A stretch of DNA of 64,000 nucleotides from assembly GCA_965262665.1 (NCBI GenBank), contig CBDHFR010000003.1, forward strand, positions 124,001-188,000. The letters are read 5' to 3'. The translations under genes and the position numbers were made by a program. This DNA comes from CBDBND01 sp965262665 (lineage in GTDB: Bacteria; Pseudomonadota; Alphaproteobacteria; Rhodospirillales; Rhodospirillaceae). Under the pieces are notes generated by a model. It worked only from the letters and a program-made list of their open reading frames with translations, searched no databases and was not told the DNA's origin. Positions 1-9,002 of this stretch are shown here, piece by piece; position 1 is the stretch's first letter, and each line of letters opens with the position of its first letter.

Positions 1-1
1 T

Positions 2-895
2 GGGCGCATGTATATGAAGGGCGGCCAAAAAGCAGCGCGTTATCCGGATGGCACCCGCGACTTGATGGACCCCGATGCCCGCATTGCCCATATGGATGAG
101 CTGGGCGTGGACACCCAGGTGCTTATTCCCAGCTTTTTCTTAGGCTCCATTATTGACCATGCCGATACGGAACTGGCGCTGGCTAAAAGTTACAATCGTT
201 GGATGGCGGATATTTGTGGCAGCCGGCAGTCACGATTGCGCTGGTTGGTGGTGCCGTCCCTAAAAAATATCGACGCGTCCTGCGCCATGATGGAGGAGGG
301 ACAAAAGAACGGTGCCGTCGGCGTGATGATGCGCGGCTACGAAGGCAACATCACCATCGATGACCCCTCCTTTAATCCGATTTATCGCAAGGCCGCCGAT
401 CTCGACATGGCGATCGCATTGCACATCGGCAATGGCAGTCCTAGCTTTGACGAAGTGCGCAACACCTCAGGCAAAAAGGGCAACATTGTCGCCTTTATTA
501 TGCCCATGGTTGTGGCCTTCAACGCTTTGATGATGAGCGAAATCCCGCGAAAATATCCCAACTTGCGTTTCGGGTTTCTCGAAGGCGGGTCCATGTGGCT
601 TCCCTTTGTGCTTAACAAAGCCGACCGTTTTGCCGACACCTATGGCCTCAAACGCACGACAGAGAATGCCCTGGCGGACTCTCGTTTTTATGTCACTTGC
701 GAAGCCCATGAGGATTTGCCGGAAATCCTCAAGTGGGCGGGCGAATCTAGCCTGGTGGTCGGCACCGACTACGGCCACGCCGATACCTCGACGGAATTGG
801 AAGCGCACCGGTTGATCATGGAGCGCAACGACCTCCCCGCCGGTGCGGCGCAGCGCATGGTCGATGATAATGCCCGGACGCTTTACGGTTTATAG
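2..895 (+). CDS. Amidohydrolase family 2 protein, 5' end cut by window
   Basis: The reading frame is open to the left edge; the first ATG (position 8) aligns with an internal Met of the downstream paralog (LVDGRMYIIGG), so the true start lies outside the window. The protein is closely similar along its whole length to the gene at 973-2031. Visible family marks are a metal-site region with His in LHIGNGSPSF, the EGGSMWLPF segment and GTDYGHAD near the C-terminus, as in the ACMSD-like amidohydrolases (PF04909), which hydrolyse or decarboxylate small carboxylated or cyclic substrates using a divalent metal. The substrate cannot be read from sequence. The neighbouring ABC binding protein and hydrolases suggest a catabolic cluster, which is inference. 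Confidence 0.85.
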   Translation, partial: GRMYMKGGQKAARYPDGTRDLMDPDARIAHMDELGVDTQVLIPSFFLGSIIDHADTELALAKSYNRWMADICGSRQSRLRWLVVPSLKNIDASCAMMEEGQKNGAVGVMMRGYEGNITIDDPSFNPIYRKAADLDMAIALHIGNGSPSFDEVRNTSGKKGNIVAFIMPMVVAFNALMMSEIPRKYPNLRFGFLEGGSMWLPFVLNKADRFADTYGLKRTTENALADSRFYVTCEAHEDLPEILKWAGESSLVVGTDYGHADTSTELEAHRLIMERNDLPAGAAQRMVDDNARTLYGL

Positions 896-972
896 GTTGC
901 GGGCAAGACAGACTTGTCCATCACGGCCGTAAGGCATCGAGTTGTGCCTAATCTAGTCGGAAGGATTTTTCG

Positions 973-2031
973 GTGCCCATAATTGACGCCGATACCCACG
1001 TCATCGAATGCGAACAGACCTGGACTTATATGGATAAGGTTGATGAAGATTTGCGGTCGAAAATCGTAACAACCAGCGCACCGGTGAAGCATTTAGGCGA
1101 ATCACCCATGGCCGGACAGAATTTTTGGCTGGTGGACGGCCGCATGTACATTATCGGTGGCCAAAAAGCGGAATGTTATCCGGTGGGTACACGCGATGTC
1201 GGTGATCCGGACGCGCGGATTGCTCATATGGATGAACTCGGAATTGATACCCAAGTTTTGATTCCAAGTTTTTTCTTGGGCTCGATCATCGGCCGAGCAG
1301 ACACCGAACTCGCCCTCGCCAAAAGCTACAACCGTTGGATGGCGGATGTCTGCGTAAGCCGGCAAGCACGATTGCGTTGGTTGGTCGTGCCGTCACTGAA
1401 AAACATCGATGCAACATGTCTCATGATGGAAGAAGGCCGCAAGAACGGTGCCGTTGAGCTCGTGATGCGCGGCTATGAAGGCAACGTCACCGTCGATGAT
1501 CCCCGTTTTCAACCCCTTTACGCCAAGGCCGCGGACCTGGATATGGCCATTATCCTGCACATCGGTAACGGCAGCCCCAGTTTCGACGAGGTGCGTAGTT
1601 CATCGGGCAAGATGGGTAACATCATCGCCTTCATCATGCCCATGGTGGTGGCCTTCAACGCGCTAATGATGAGCGATATTCCAAAGAAATATAAATCTCT
1701 ACGTTTTGGCTTTATGGAAGGCGGGTCCATGTGGCTGCCTTTCGTGCTCAACAAGGCTGATCGCTTTGCCGAGACCTATGACCTCAAACGCACCACCGAC
1801 AATGCCTTGGCGGACTCTCGTCTATATGTATCCTGCGAGGTCCATGAGAATTTGCCCGATATCTTGAAATGGACGGGTGATGGCAATTTGGTTGTTGGGA
1901 CCGATTACGGCCATGCAGATGAATCCATGGAACTCGAGGCACACCGGTTGATTTTGGAACGTGATGACTTACCAGCTGGTGCAGCTCAACGCATGGTCGA
2001 CGACAATGCACAAGCCCTTTACGCTCTATAG
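973..2031 (+). CDS. Amidohydrolase family 2 protein (tandem paralog)
   Basis: A complete 352-residue protein starting at a GTG with AAGGA about 10 bases upstream. The N-terminus carries the metal-binding signature IDADTHV (Asp-x-Asp-x-His type) typical of PF04909 amidohydrolases; further conserved parts are HIGNGSP near residue 195 and GTDYGHAD near residue 312. It is a tandem duplicate of the preceding gene, 77 bp apart, with most differences conservative. The two copies may act on related substrates or form a heteromer, which is inference. The family assignment is firm, the reaction is unknown. A short spacer after the stop leads into a glycosyltransferase gene broken by an insertion sequence. 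Confidence 0.88.
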   Translation: MPIIDADTHVIECEQTWTYMDKVDEDLRSKIVTTSAPVKHLGESPMAGQNFWLVDGRMYIIGGQKAECYPVGTRDVGDPDARIAHMDELGIDTQVLIPSFFLGSIIGRADTELALAKSYNRWMADVCVSRQARLRWLVVPSLKNIDATCLMMEEGRKNGAVELVMRGYEGNVTVDDPRFQPLYAKAADLDMAIILHIGNGSPSFDEVRSSSGKMGNIIAFIMPMVVAFNALMMSDIPKKYKSLRFGFMEGGSMWLPFVLNKADRFAETYDLKRTTDNALADSRLYVSCEVHENLPDILKWTGDGNLVVGTDYGHADESMELEAHRLILERDDLPAGAAQRMVDDNAQALYAL

Positions 2032-2119
2032 GATGTCCATGTGACTGATCACCCAGTGATCGTCAACACCGCGAACCCAACCGTTGCGGTCGAACCACAG
2101 CCCATTACCAATCACAGAT

Positions 2120-2214
2120 ATGACTGCAAAGAGTGCTCCCGGATTACTGCAACAGGCTGAAGTCGCTTGGCGCAACGGCGATTACATTGCCTCTACGACT
2201 GCCCTCGCCGCTAA
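2120..2214 (+). pseudogene. 5' fragment of GT61-type gene cut by IS5
   Basis: Thirty-one codons from ATG 2120 encode an N-terminus resembling half a TPR helix pair (LLQQAEVAWRNGDY). The frame runs into the IS5-family element at 2215. Removing the 906-bp element and one copy of the TAA target repeat joins codon GCT AAG directly to AAG GCT GGG of the fragment at 3122, in frame, so both parts were one gene. The start is inferred because no strong ribosome binding site is visible. Confidence 0.75.
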
Positions 2215-3120
2215 GAGGCCGTTTCGAAAGGGGTTGAGTGGCCGGTGTCGATGTGATTCCAGGAAGGTTGCTGAAACCGATCTGGAGCCGCCATGTGGAC
2301 GCCGACCACCCGAGAGCAGCATAGCCGCAAGGCGCTGCGTTATCAGACTGATTTGACCGATGCGGAGTGGGTTGTGATCGAGCCTCATTTGCCTCCGGCT
2401 CATGGCACGGGACGGCCCCGGTCATGGCCGATGCGAGAGATCGTCAACGGCATTTTCTACGTGATGCGGGCTGGCTGCCCTTGGCGCTTGCTGCCAAGCG
2501 ATTTACCACCGTGGGGCACGATCTATCGCTGGTTCGCTAAGTTCCGCGACGACGGCCTCCTTGAGAAGATCAACCACTTTCTGGTCATGGCCGATCGCGA
2601 GCGGGTCGGACGCGAGGCCAGCCCGAGCGGCGCGATTATCGACAGCCAGAGCGTCAAGACGACCGAGGCTGGTGGCCCCCGCGGCTACGATGCGGGCAAG
2701 AAGATCAAGGGGCGCAAGCGCCACGCGCTGGTCGACACCGACGGGCGCGGCCTCGTGCTCGAGGCGCATCCGGCGAGTATCCAGGACCGCGATGGTGGCG
2801 GGCCGCTGCTGTGCGCCTCACGCGGCTCGTTTCCGTTCATCGAGAAGGTCTTTGCCGACAGCGGCTACGCCGGCGAGAAGGCGCCACGGCCACCGTGATC
2901 GCCGTCGAGATCGTGCGCAAAAGCCCCGATCAGGTCGGCTTCGCCGTCCAACCGCGCCGCTGGGTCGTGGAGCGCTTCTTCGCCTGGATCAACCGCAACC
3001 GGCGACTGGCAAAGGACTTCGAGGCCACCATCGCCTCGGCCCGCGCCTTCCTCTACGCCGCCTCCGTCATGCTCCTCGTCCGCAGATTGGCCCGAGCCGC
3101 ATGACTTTCGAAACCGACTC
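2215..3120 (+). mobile_element. IS5-family element, copy 1
   Basis: The 906-bp element has imperfect terminal inverted repeats (GAGGCCGTTTCGAAAG left; its right end CTTTCGAAACCGACTC is the complement with two mismatches) and is flanked by TAA on both sides (2212-2214 and 3121-3123), a 3-bp target duplication as in the IS427 group. A near-identical 907-bp copy sits at 25641-26547 in the opposite orientation. The single-base length difference is the deletion that breaks this copy's transposase, so the two copies diverged recently. Confidence 0.93.
2293..3104 (+). pseudogene. IS5-family transposase, frameshifted
   Basis: The first 195 codons match the intact 270-residue transposase at 25657-26469, with the DDE domain signature beginning IIDSQSVKTTEAGG and the Asp in VDTDGRG. 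At 2881 one T is missing (GAGAAGGCGCC here, GAGAAGGTCGCC in the other copy), which shifts the frame. The rest continues in another frame to 3104 and includes the Glu-containing VVERFFAWINRNRR segment. This copy is probably inactive unless complemented by the other. Its final stop TGA overlaps an ATG at 3101 that opens the downstream host gene fragment. Confidence 0.9.
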
Positions 3121-4159
3121 TAAGGCTGGGACCGAACCCAATTTCGTCACGGAATCCGCTTTTGACCCGAACGCCTTACCACCGGACGTCACCAGCGAAC
3201 CGCTGTATTGGCAGGGCGAACCGTTGCCTTCTCATTTGGTGCGGTTCGAAGAGGGCATCGCCATATTCGATATCGGTGTACCGATGACACAGGACGGCAC
3301 CTTTATGTCGCCTGCGTTCTGTCATCTCAAATATCCCGAACGGTATTTTCACCTGTTCGGCACGGATTCAGGTAGCGCGCTCAAAACAGCGGCACAGTCC
3401 GATCGCTTTATATCCGATGCGTATGTCACGCTCGTCCGGCCGCCTTATTATCACTGGCTACTGGACACCCTGCCCCATTTGTACGGTGCCTCCCGGCTAG
3501 GGCACCTGGGCGAAATCAAACTCATTGCGCCAAGGTCCCAGCCTTTTGAACCCTGGCAAAAAGCGCTGTTGGAAAAAGCAGCTGGAGTGTTTGGCATACC
3601 CAATCTGTCTTATCTGCCCCTCGACGGCACGGCCGTTGGCGTCCGGCCCGCATACAGTCAGACCCGACTGCCGGTTCGTGACCGTCTTCCAATCGTGCGC
3701 AGCATCGCACCAAATATCAAAGGCCTGGATTCACCGCTGTATCTTTATAGCCGACGCAGCCCAACGGACTCTCGACAGCTCCACAATGAAGACGCGGTGA
3801 TCGCTGCTTTGGGCGAGCGTTTTACGGTTATTAACCCTAGGCAGCTGGATCTGGACACCCAGATGTCTGTCTTTGCTCAAGTCCGATGTGTTGTCGGTGT
3901 ACACGGGTCAAACCTAGCAAACATCGCTTTCTACCGACCGGGAACAGCTGTGGTGGAAATAGCAGCCGGTTTACCGCAGCCGCATTTCGAGACACTTGCA
4001 GAAGCGGCGGACCTATCCTTCAGGCGCGTGACAGCAGATGCCGTGGACGCCAGCGAGTCACAGAAGACTTGGACCCAAGCCCGTGGTGATCTCACCGTTA
4101 ATCCGAAAGCGGTTACCGACACCGTCGATGCGGCATTGAGCTCCTCTACCAGCCCATAA
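3101..4159 (+). CDS. GT61-type (DUF563) glycosyltransferase, 3' part after IS5
   Basis: The 352-codon frame from ATG 3101, of which the first seven codons lie in the IS right end, carries the catalytic part of a glycosyltransferase family 61/DUF563 enzyme: YYHWLLDTLPHLY near residue 115, then GVHGSNLANIAFYRPG near residue 268. Enzymes of this family add sugars to polysaccharides or glycoproteins. The original N-terminus is at 2120-2214. Because the transposase stop TGA overlaps this ATG, translational coupling could still produce a nearly full-length protein with a replaced N-terminus; this is inference. It overlaps the convergent MBL-fold gene by 14 bp. Activity is uncertain. Confidence 0.75.
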   Translation: MTFETDSKAGTEPNFVTESAFDPNALPPDVTSEPLYWQGEPLPSHLVRFEEGIAIFDIGVPMTQDGTFMSPAFCHLKYPERYFHLFGTDSGSALKTAAQSDRFISDAYVTLVRPPYYHWLLDTLPHLYGASRLGHLGEIKLIAPRSQPFEPWQKALLEKAAGVFGIPNLSYLPLDGTAVGVRPAYSQTRLPVRDRLPIVRSIAPNIKGLDSPLYLYSRRSPTDSRQLHNEDAVIAALGERFTVINPRQLDLDTQMSVFAQVRCVVGVHGSNLANIAFYRPGTAVVEIAAGLPQPHFETLAEAADLSFRRVTADAVDASESQKTWTQARGDLTVNPKAVTDTVDAALSSSTSP

Positions 4160-5066
4160 AGTAGTAGGTCAGCACTCTGCTTACATTGTTTTCGATGTTG
4201 GTGTCATACCAGCGGAGATGGGAATACTCCGGCATACGCACCTTGCCGGGTATTTCAAAAACGGATGTGCCACCGTCGAACTCCGCTTTAACTTTGGCCA
4301 TCAATTTCTCGACATAGTCGCGTCGTTCCGTCACGGCAGAGCGATGGGCCAGCGGACCGGCGTGCCCGGGAATCATCATCTCCCAATCCTCCATGGCTTC
4401 CAATTCACGCAATGTCCGAACCCAATGATGCAATGAGTTGTCGGCAAAGCCGGCTAACGGAATGGCACCGGGTACAACAATGTCGACGATAAACATGATA
4501 TTGCCCGGATCGGGCCGCATCACCACCAAGCAGTCGCCATGATTGGGCCCGAAGTACAGTAGGTCGAGGCGCCGCCCGCCCAACTCGATGGTGTAGTTAC
4601 CGGAAAATGTGATGTCGGGCATGACGATGTCAGGATTAGGCAGGTCTTCGAAATGCGCGGCGCAGTTTTCATGGGAAATGAAGGTTGCCCCTTCGTCCTT
4701 GAAAATTTGACCACCGGGCACGTGATCCCAATGCTCGTGGGAATAAACAACAAACTTCACTGGCTGATCAGTGACTTTGGCAATTTCCGCCCGATAGACT
4801 TTGGCTGCCTCCGGACTGATGGGATCGGTGGCAATGACTCCGTCATCGGTAACGAGAAAAATGTTGCGGACATAGCCATACCGGAAGGAATAGAGCCCTG
4901 GGGCAATTTCTTCCGTGTCGTAGCCGTTCAGATTGAACACGTTCCATGTGGGATTGGGCGCGGGTTTTAACAACTCTTCCCGTGTCGGCGAGTCCTGGGC
5001 CATCCCTTGGTCGGCCACCACTGAAAGGATAGCGGCTGCGATTATGGTCCTCATGGGGGTGTTCAT
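4146..5066 (-). CDS. Exported metallo-beta-lactamase-fold hydrolase
   Basis: A 306-residue protein with a signal peptide (MRTIIAAAILSVVADQGMAQ, probable cut after AQ) and the MBL-fold metal motif SHEHWDHVPG (HxHxDH) near residue 110, followed by the distal His in GPNHGDCLV, an Asp in MFIVDIVVPG and the last His in IPGHAGPL. The protein is expected in the periplasm, binds two metals and hydrolyses an ester, lactone or similar bond; the substrate is unknown. The start may be the second Met (codon 5), which places the signal peptide at the very N-terminus. It is transcribed away from the ABC binding-protein gene and converges on the glycosyltransferase fragment. Confidence 0.85.
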   Translation of the reverse strand: MNTPMRTIIAAAILSVVADQGMAQDSPTREELLKPAPNPTWNVFNLNGYDTEEIAPGLYSFRYGYVRNIFLVTDDGVIATDPISPEAAKVYRAEIAKVTDQPVKFVVYSHEHWDHVPGGQIFKDEGATFISHENCAAHFEDLPNPDIVMPDITFSGNYTIELGGRRLDLLYFGPNHGDCLVVMRPDPGNIMFIVDIVVPGAIPLAGFADNSLHHWVRTLRELEAMEDWEMMIPGHAGPLAHRSAVTERRDYVEKLMAKVKAEFDGGTSVFEIPGKVRMPEYSHLRWYDTNIENNVSRVLTYYFMGW

Positions 5067-5123
5067 GGCATTGCTCTCTCTCTTACAGTGTCCGTCCTGC
5101 GTCTACGGTCAGGAGTAAAGAGT

Positions 5124-6662
5124 ATGCGGCAATGGGGCCGTCCGTCTGTAATAAAGCGTGCAACCCGCCGCCTTTTGGTCGCGATGATGTGCGGCACCTT
5201 GGGCTTCGGGTTGGCGCTCCCTGGACCAAGTTTCGCGGATAGCCATGAGACAACCATTCGCTTGGCCCTCGGCGGGCTACCAACACGGCGCGGCAATCCT
5301 TTCCGCACCTCTCAGACACCGACGAGCACCGTTGTTTCAGCCATATATGACTCCCTCACTTGGCTTGAATCCGATGGCTCCGTGATCCCATGGCTGGCGA
5401 CGGAATGGCGCAACCTTGACGATCTCACCTGGGAGTTCACCTTGCGCGATGACGTGACCTTCTCCAATGGCGCACCGTTCAATGCGGAGACGGTGGAGTT
5501 CATGGTCAAGTACATCGCCGGTGACGGACCGCCGACGGAAGACCTGCGCCGGGAACTGGAACCTCTGGCCGATGCCCGTGCCACCGGGCCATATACCGTC
5601 GAGATCACCACCAAGCGGTCGATGCCGTTGTTCCCGCGTTTAGCGTCGATCATGCCCATGGTTGATCCCGAGGCCTGGCAGACAATGGGGGCCCAGGCTT
5701 ATGCGGAACAACCCATCGGCACCGGGCCTTTTATTTTGCAGGAATGGACACCGAGTTCCGCGTCCCTGTCCGCCTATAAAGAGTCTTGGCGGCCGCCAAA
5801 AGCAGATCATTTGGAACTTCTGGCCATCGCCGATCAGACCGCACGCATACAGGCTTTTCAGTCGGACCGCATTGATATCGCCCTTGGCGTGAGTCCAGAC
5901 CAATTCGACTTCATCCGCGACTCAGGTGGCACCGTTGCCGACTGGCAGGATGGCTCGGTCATCAGTGTGTTGATTCGCACCGATCAGGACAACCCGTTGG
6001 CCGATGCCCGCGTGCGCCAGGCACTGAACATGGCCGTTGACAAGCAGTCTATTGTCGACGTGCTGATGGACGGACGGACGGTTGTGGCCAGTCAACCGGC
6101 GACAAGAACGGCATTCGGTTTTGATCCTTCACTGGAGCCTTACCCCTACGACCCGGAGGCTGCCCGCGCGCTGTTGGCCGAAGCGGGCTATCCGGACGGA
6201 TTCTCTTTCACGCTTGAGGTTGGCATTGGGAATGCGCTGGTTCAACGGGTCGCAGACGACCTCAGCCGCATCGGTGTGACCATGGAAATCGAGCTACGCC
6301 CGATCATGGCGTTCCTCAGCGACTTTACCGGAGGGCGGTTGTCACGCGACGGCTTCATGTTGAGCTGGACGGCAACACCGGTGCTGGATGCAACGCAAGC
6401 GGTGGCGCTCCATTCCTGTCTCAAGCCGCGTCCCTGGTATTGTGATCAAAGCATTATGCCGACCGTCATGGCGGCTATGAGCGAGTGGGATACGGAGCGG
6501 GCTGTAGATTTACGGCACCAAGTGATGCGCTATTACCGCGACCAAGTGCCTGGTATTTTTTTATACGAATCCGTCGGTTTTGCCGCACTCAGCAGCCGTT
6601 TATCAGGATTCAAGTACACCTACGGTAAAGTGTTGTACGATCGGATTAGCATTGCGGACTGA
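5124..6662 (+). CDS. ABC transporter substrate-binding protein, family 5
   Basis: I choose ATG 5124 rather than the earlier GTG at 5088 because AGGAG lies 7 bases upstream. The product (512 residues) has a twin-arginine-free signal region (RATRRLLVAMMCGTLGFGLA) ending near ADS, then the SBP_bac_5 fold: YDSLTWLESDGSVIPWLA at the start of lobe I, LRDDVTFSNGAPFNAETV, and the VRQALNMAVDKQSIVDVL segment. Family members capture peptides, opines or other organic compounds for Dpp/Opp-type importers. No permease or ATPase gene lies beside it in this window, so it is an orphan here and must pair with distant components or act alone. The ligand cannot be predicted. Confidence 0.88.
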   Translation: MRQWGRPSVIKRATRRLLVAMMCGTLGFGLALPGPSFADSHETTIRLALGGLPTRRGNPFRTSQTPTSTVVSAIYDSLTWLESDGSVIPWLATEWRNLDDLTWEFTLRDDVTFSNGAPFNAETVEFMVKYIAGDGPPTEDLRRELEPLADARATGPYTVEITTKRSMPLFPRLASIMPMVDPEAWQTMGAQAYAEQPIGTGPFILQEWTPSSASLSAYKESWRPPKADHLELLAIADQTARIQAFQSDRIDIALGVSPDQFDFIRDSGGTVADWQDGSVISVLIRTDQDNPLADARVRQALNMAVDKQSIVDVLMDGRTVVASQPATRTAFGFDPSLEPYPYDPEAARALLAEAGYPDGFSFTLEVGIGNALVQRVADDLSRIGVTMEIELRPIMAFLSDFTGGRLSRDGFMLSWTATPVLDATQAVALHSCLKPRPWYCDQSIMPTVMAAMSEWDTERAVDLRHQVMRYYRDQVPGIFLYESVGFAALSSRLSGFKYTYGKVLYDRISIAD

Positions 6663-6695
6663 GACCAGCGTAACTGTACGCCAAGGAGACAACCC

Positions 6696-7787
6696 ATGAC
6701 TCTCAGCAACACCCATGTGGACCGGGGCAAACGGGGCCATACGCCCGAGATGACCACACGGGCCGACCAAAGCTATCTGGAATATCTGACCGAAGCCCGG
6801 ACGATGATGCTCAATGAAAAGGGCCAACGGTTCATGAAGCTGGGCTCACAAGTGATGAAAGACCGGGGCATCCCTTTCGAACATAACCATGAGGTGGCTA
6901 ACCAGATCCGCGAAACCTTTTCCGATGTGCAAGAACTGGCCGTATTCCTCAGGGTCAAACGATCTTTGCAAGAAGCCTATAAGGAGCGGATCATTAATTC
7001 CTATGGGCTGATTGAACAGCAATGGCTCAACCGGCTGGACGAAGCCGATAAACAAGGCCCGGGAACGGTTAAATACGATCCCGATTGGAACGTTCCCGAC
7101 TACGCCTGCCGAGACATGCACATCCAGCCCGGCGGTTTTGTCGGCTCACCCCTGGCCGGACTCTATTATGATTATAACACCCAGATTTTTTTCTCCGATG
7201 ATATCGCCGCCGATGCTATGCACGCCGGCTTTGTCGCCAAGACGCCGCCACCCATGGACGGCAAGGTGGAGCGGTTTATGGAAATCGGTTGCGGCATCGG
7301 TCAGATCGCCTGCGAACTCAAAAAAGTTTACCCCGACGCTGAAGCCTGGGGCACGGATATCGCCGTGCCCATGGTGCGATACTCCCATTGGCGGGCGATG
7401 CAGCAAGACCTGGACATCAATTTCGCTCAGATGCCGGCAGAGGACCTGAATTTCCCCGACGGCCACTTTGATATGGTAGCCGCCCACATTCTCTTCCACG
7501 AAATTCCCGTACCCGTCATTCGCAAGGTCATCGCTGAGGCGTACCGGATACTGAGGCCGGGCGGAATCTTTGTCATCTGGGATTTTCGCACCGCTTCGGA
7601 CGACAAGCCGGGCTACCACAGCGTTCTCGGTTTGGTGGATGCCGCCGACAACGGCGAGCCCTACGCCTTGGGATTCGTCAACTGCGGCGTAGAGGAAATT
7701 CTTGAGGAAACCGGCTTCACCTTACGCGAAAATTGTGGCGGCGGGATCTTTATGGAAGGGCGTTTTGCCGACAAGCCGAGCGGCTAG
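6696..7787 (+). CDS. Class I SAM-dependent methyltransferase
   Basis: The ATG at 6696 follows AAGGAGACAACCC, a strong ribosome binding site. The 363-residue protein has about 180 N-terminal residues that I do not recognise, then a Rossmann methyltransferase domain: motif I FMEIGCGIGQIACEL near residue 193, the acidic residue in WGTDIAVP (motif II), DLNFPDGHFDMV (motif III/IV) and the RPGGIFVIWDF strand typical of Methyltransf_11/25. It lies 33 bp after the substrate-binding protein gene and is probably co-transcribed with it. The methyl acceptor is unknown. The long N-terminal region may provide substrate specificity. Confidence 0.85.
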   Translation: MTLSNTHVDRGKRGHTPEMTTRADQSYLEYLTEARTMMLNEKGQRFMKLGSQVMKDRGIPFEHNHEVANQIRETFSDVQELAVFLRVKRSLQEAYKERIINSYGLIEQQWLNRLDEADKQGPGTVKYDPDWNVPDYACRDMHIQPGGFVGSPLAGLYYDYNTQIFFSDDIAADAMHAGFVAKTPPPMDGKVERFMEIGCGIGQIACELKKVYPDAEAWGTDIAVPMVRYSHWRAMQQDLDINFAQMPAEDLNFPDGHFDMVAAHILFHEIPVPVIRKVIAEAYRILRPGGIFVIWDFRTASDDKPGYHSVLGLVDAADNGEPYALGFVNCGVEEILEETGFTLRENCGGGIFMEGRFADKPSG

Positions 7788-7800
7788 GATCCGTTTGCAC

Positions 7801-8516
7801 TTATCGTGCGATCCGGTCAAACACCCGCGCCGCGCCCTCACCTTTTAACGGTCGCAAAACGTGTCCGACGTTGGGCAGAACTTCGTAGTACACGCGCTGG
7901 CCCATTTGATTGAATGCGTTCTCGAGCCGGTCCATGCGGTCTTTCCATGCTGTATCGTTCTCACCCACATACATAGAGATACGCATATCGCGTAAGACCG
8001 CAAGATTGCGCCAGGTTTCGATCTCAGGTGGAAAGCCCGCGTAGACAGTGACGCTGTGAACCGGTCAGGGTGTTGAAGCGCGATATGAAACGCCGATAGT
8101 CCGCCGTTGGAAATGCCGGCGAGATGCACTTTGTCTCCGGCTGGAGAAAACCGGTCAACAATGTGATCCAGCAATTCCGGGATGACCCGTTCTGCACCCT
8201 GAAAATACAACTGGCCTTGCACGGCTGCCGGGCTGACCACGACCCAGCCCCGCCTGCCCGCCTCTTCGGACCAATAGTCGTTCACACCTTGCGAAACCGC
8301 TGACTTAGTTTGGGGCCCCGGGGGCAAGGCCAGCAGTACTGGCGCCTGCGAGCCTATTACGTATTCGGGCGGTACGGTGACCATGAATTCAACAATCGAG
8401 CCGTCTTGTGTAGTCAAAGACTCGAAGTCTTGTGCATGGACTTTGAATTGGCTAGTCCATAAGACTGCGCACACCAAAGAGAAAACTTTCATCTGATTAT
8501 TCATCAACGGTGTCAT
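7801..8516 (-). pseudogene. Exported alpha/beta-hydrolase (esterase type), frameshifted
   Basis: The N-terminal frame gives a signal peptide (MKVFSLVCAVLWTSQF, cut near HAQ), then the nucleophile elbow GISNGGLSAF and QHPDRF. Near 8063 the frame breaks; adding one base after CGGTT gives DRFHSVTVYAGFPPEIETW, which continues into the frame ending at 7801 with VGENDTAWKDRMD (acid region) and NVGHVLRPL (catalytic His). The parts together match a secreted esterase or PHB-depolymerase-like hydrolase of about 237 residues. Either a real one-base loss or a sequencing error would explain it. All three catalytic elements survive across the two frames. Confidence 0.82.
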
Positions 8517-8638
8517 TAGCCCTTAGCGTCGTGAACATTCGTTTGTTGTTAAGTTGCTTTGCGAATCAAAGTGATTTTGAAAGGCTCAAGCTCCACATTT
8601 CCGCATAATCCTCTGGCCCAAGCAACAGACACTTTATC

Positions 8639-8977
8639 TTGACCGTGACTGACACAACCGAACAGACAAGTCCGATCATTGAAGACCTCAAAAATGAGTT
8701 CATGTTGGCAAATACCTTCGCTAAGTTGGAGTCGCCCCTCCTTGAGCTAAACCGTTTGTTATTGGATAGGACTGATAAGAATAAAGAATATCCAGACGCA
8801 CTTTCGTTATTGGTGGACAAAGTCAGAACTCTGACACTTTCGCGCAATGGTGGACCGCTGTTAGTCGAACTGTTGTTGATTGCGCCCATTGCAGCCCGTT
8901 TGAATTACCAAATTCCATCCCAACAGACTTGGAAAGGCATATCAGAGTCTTTGCTTCAGCCACTAACTCTCAACTGA
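8639..8977 (+). CDS. Hypothetical protein, small
   Basis: A 112-codon frame starting with TTG 8639 or, more likely, GTG 8645. The product is predicted to be helical and has no cysteine and no recognisable motif. There is no clear ribosome binding site, and the stop lies 25 bp before the IS630 element. I do not recognise it. It could be the remnant of a larger gene. Confidence 0.3.
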   Translation: MTVTDTTEQTSPIIEDLKNEFMLANTFAKLESPLLELNRLLLDRTDKNKEYPDALSLLVDKVRTLTLSRNGGPLLVELLLIAPIAARLNYQIPSQQTWKGISESLLQPLTLN

Positions 8978-9002
8978 GCGATACTCTATTGACGACATGT
9001 TA

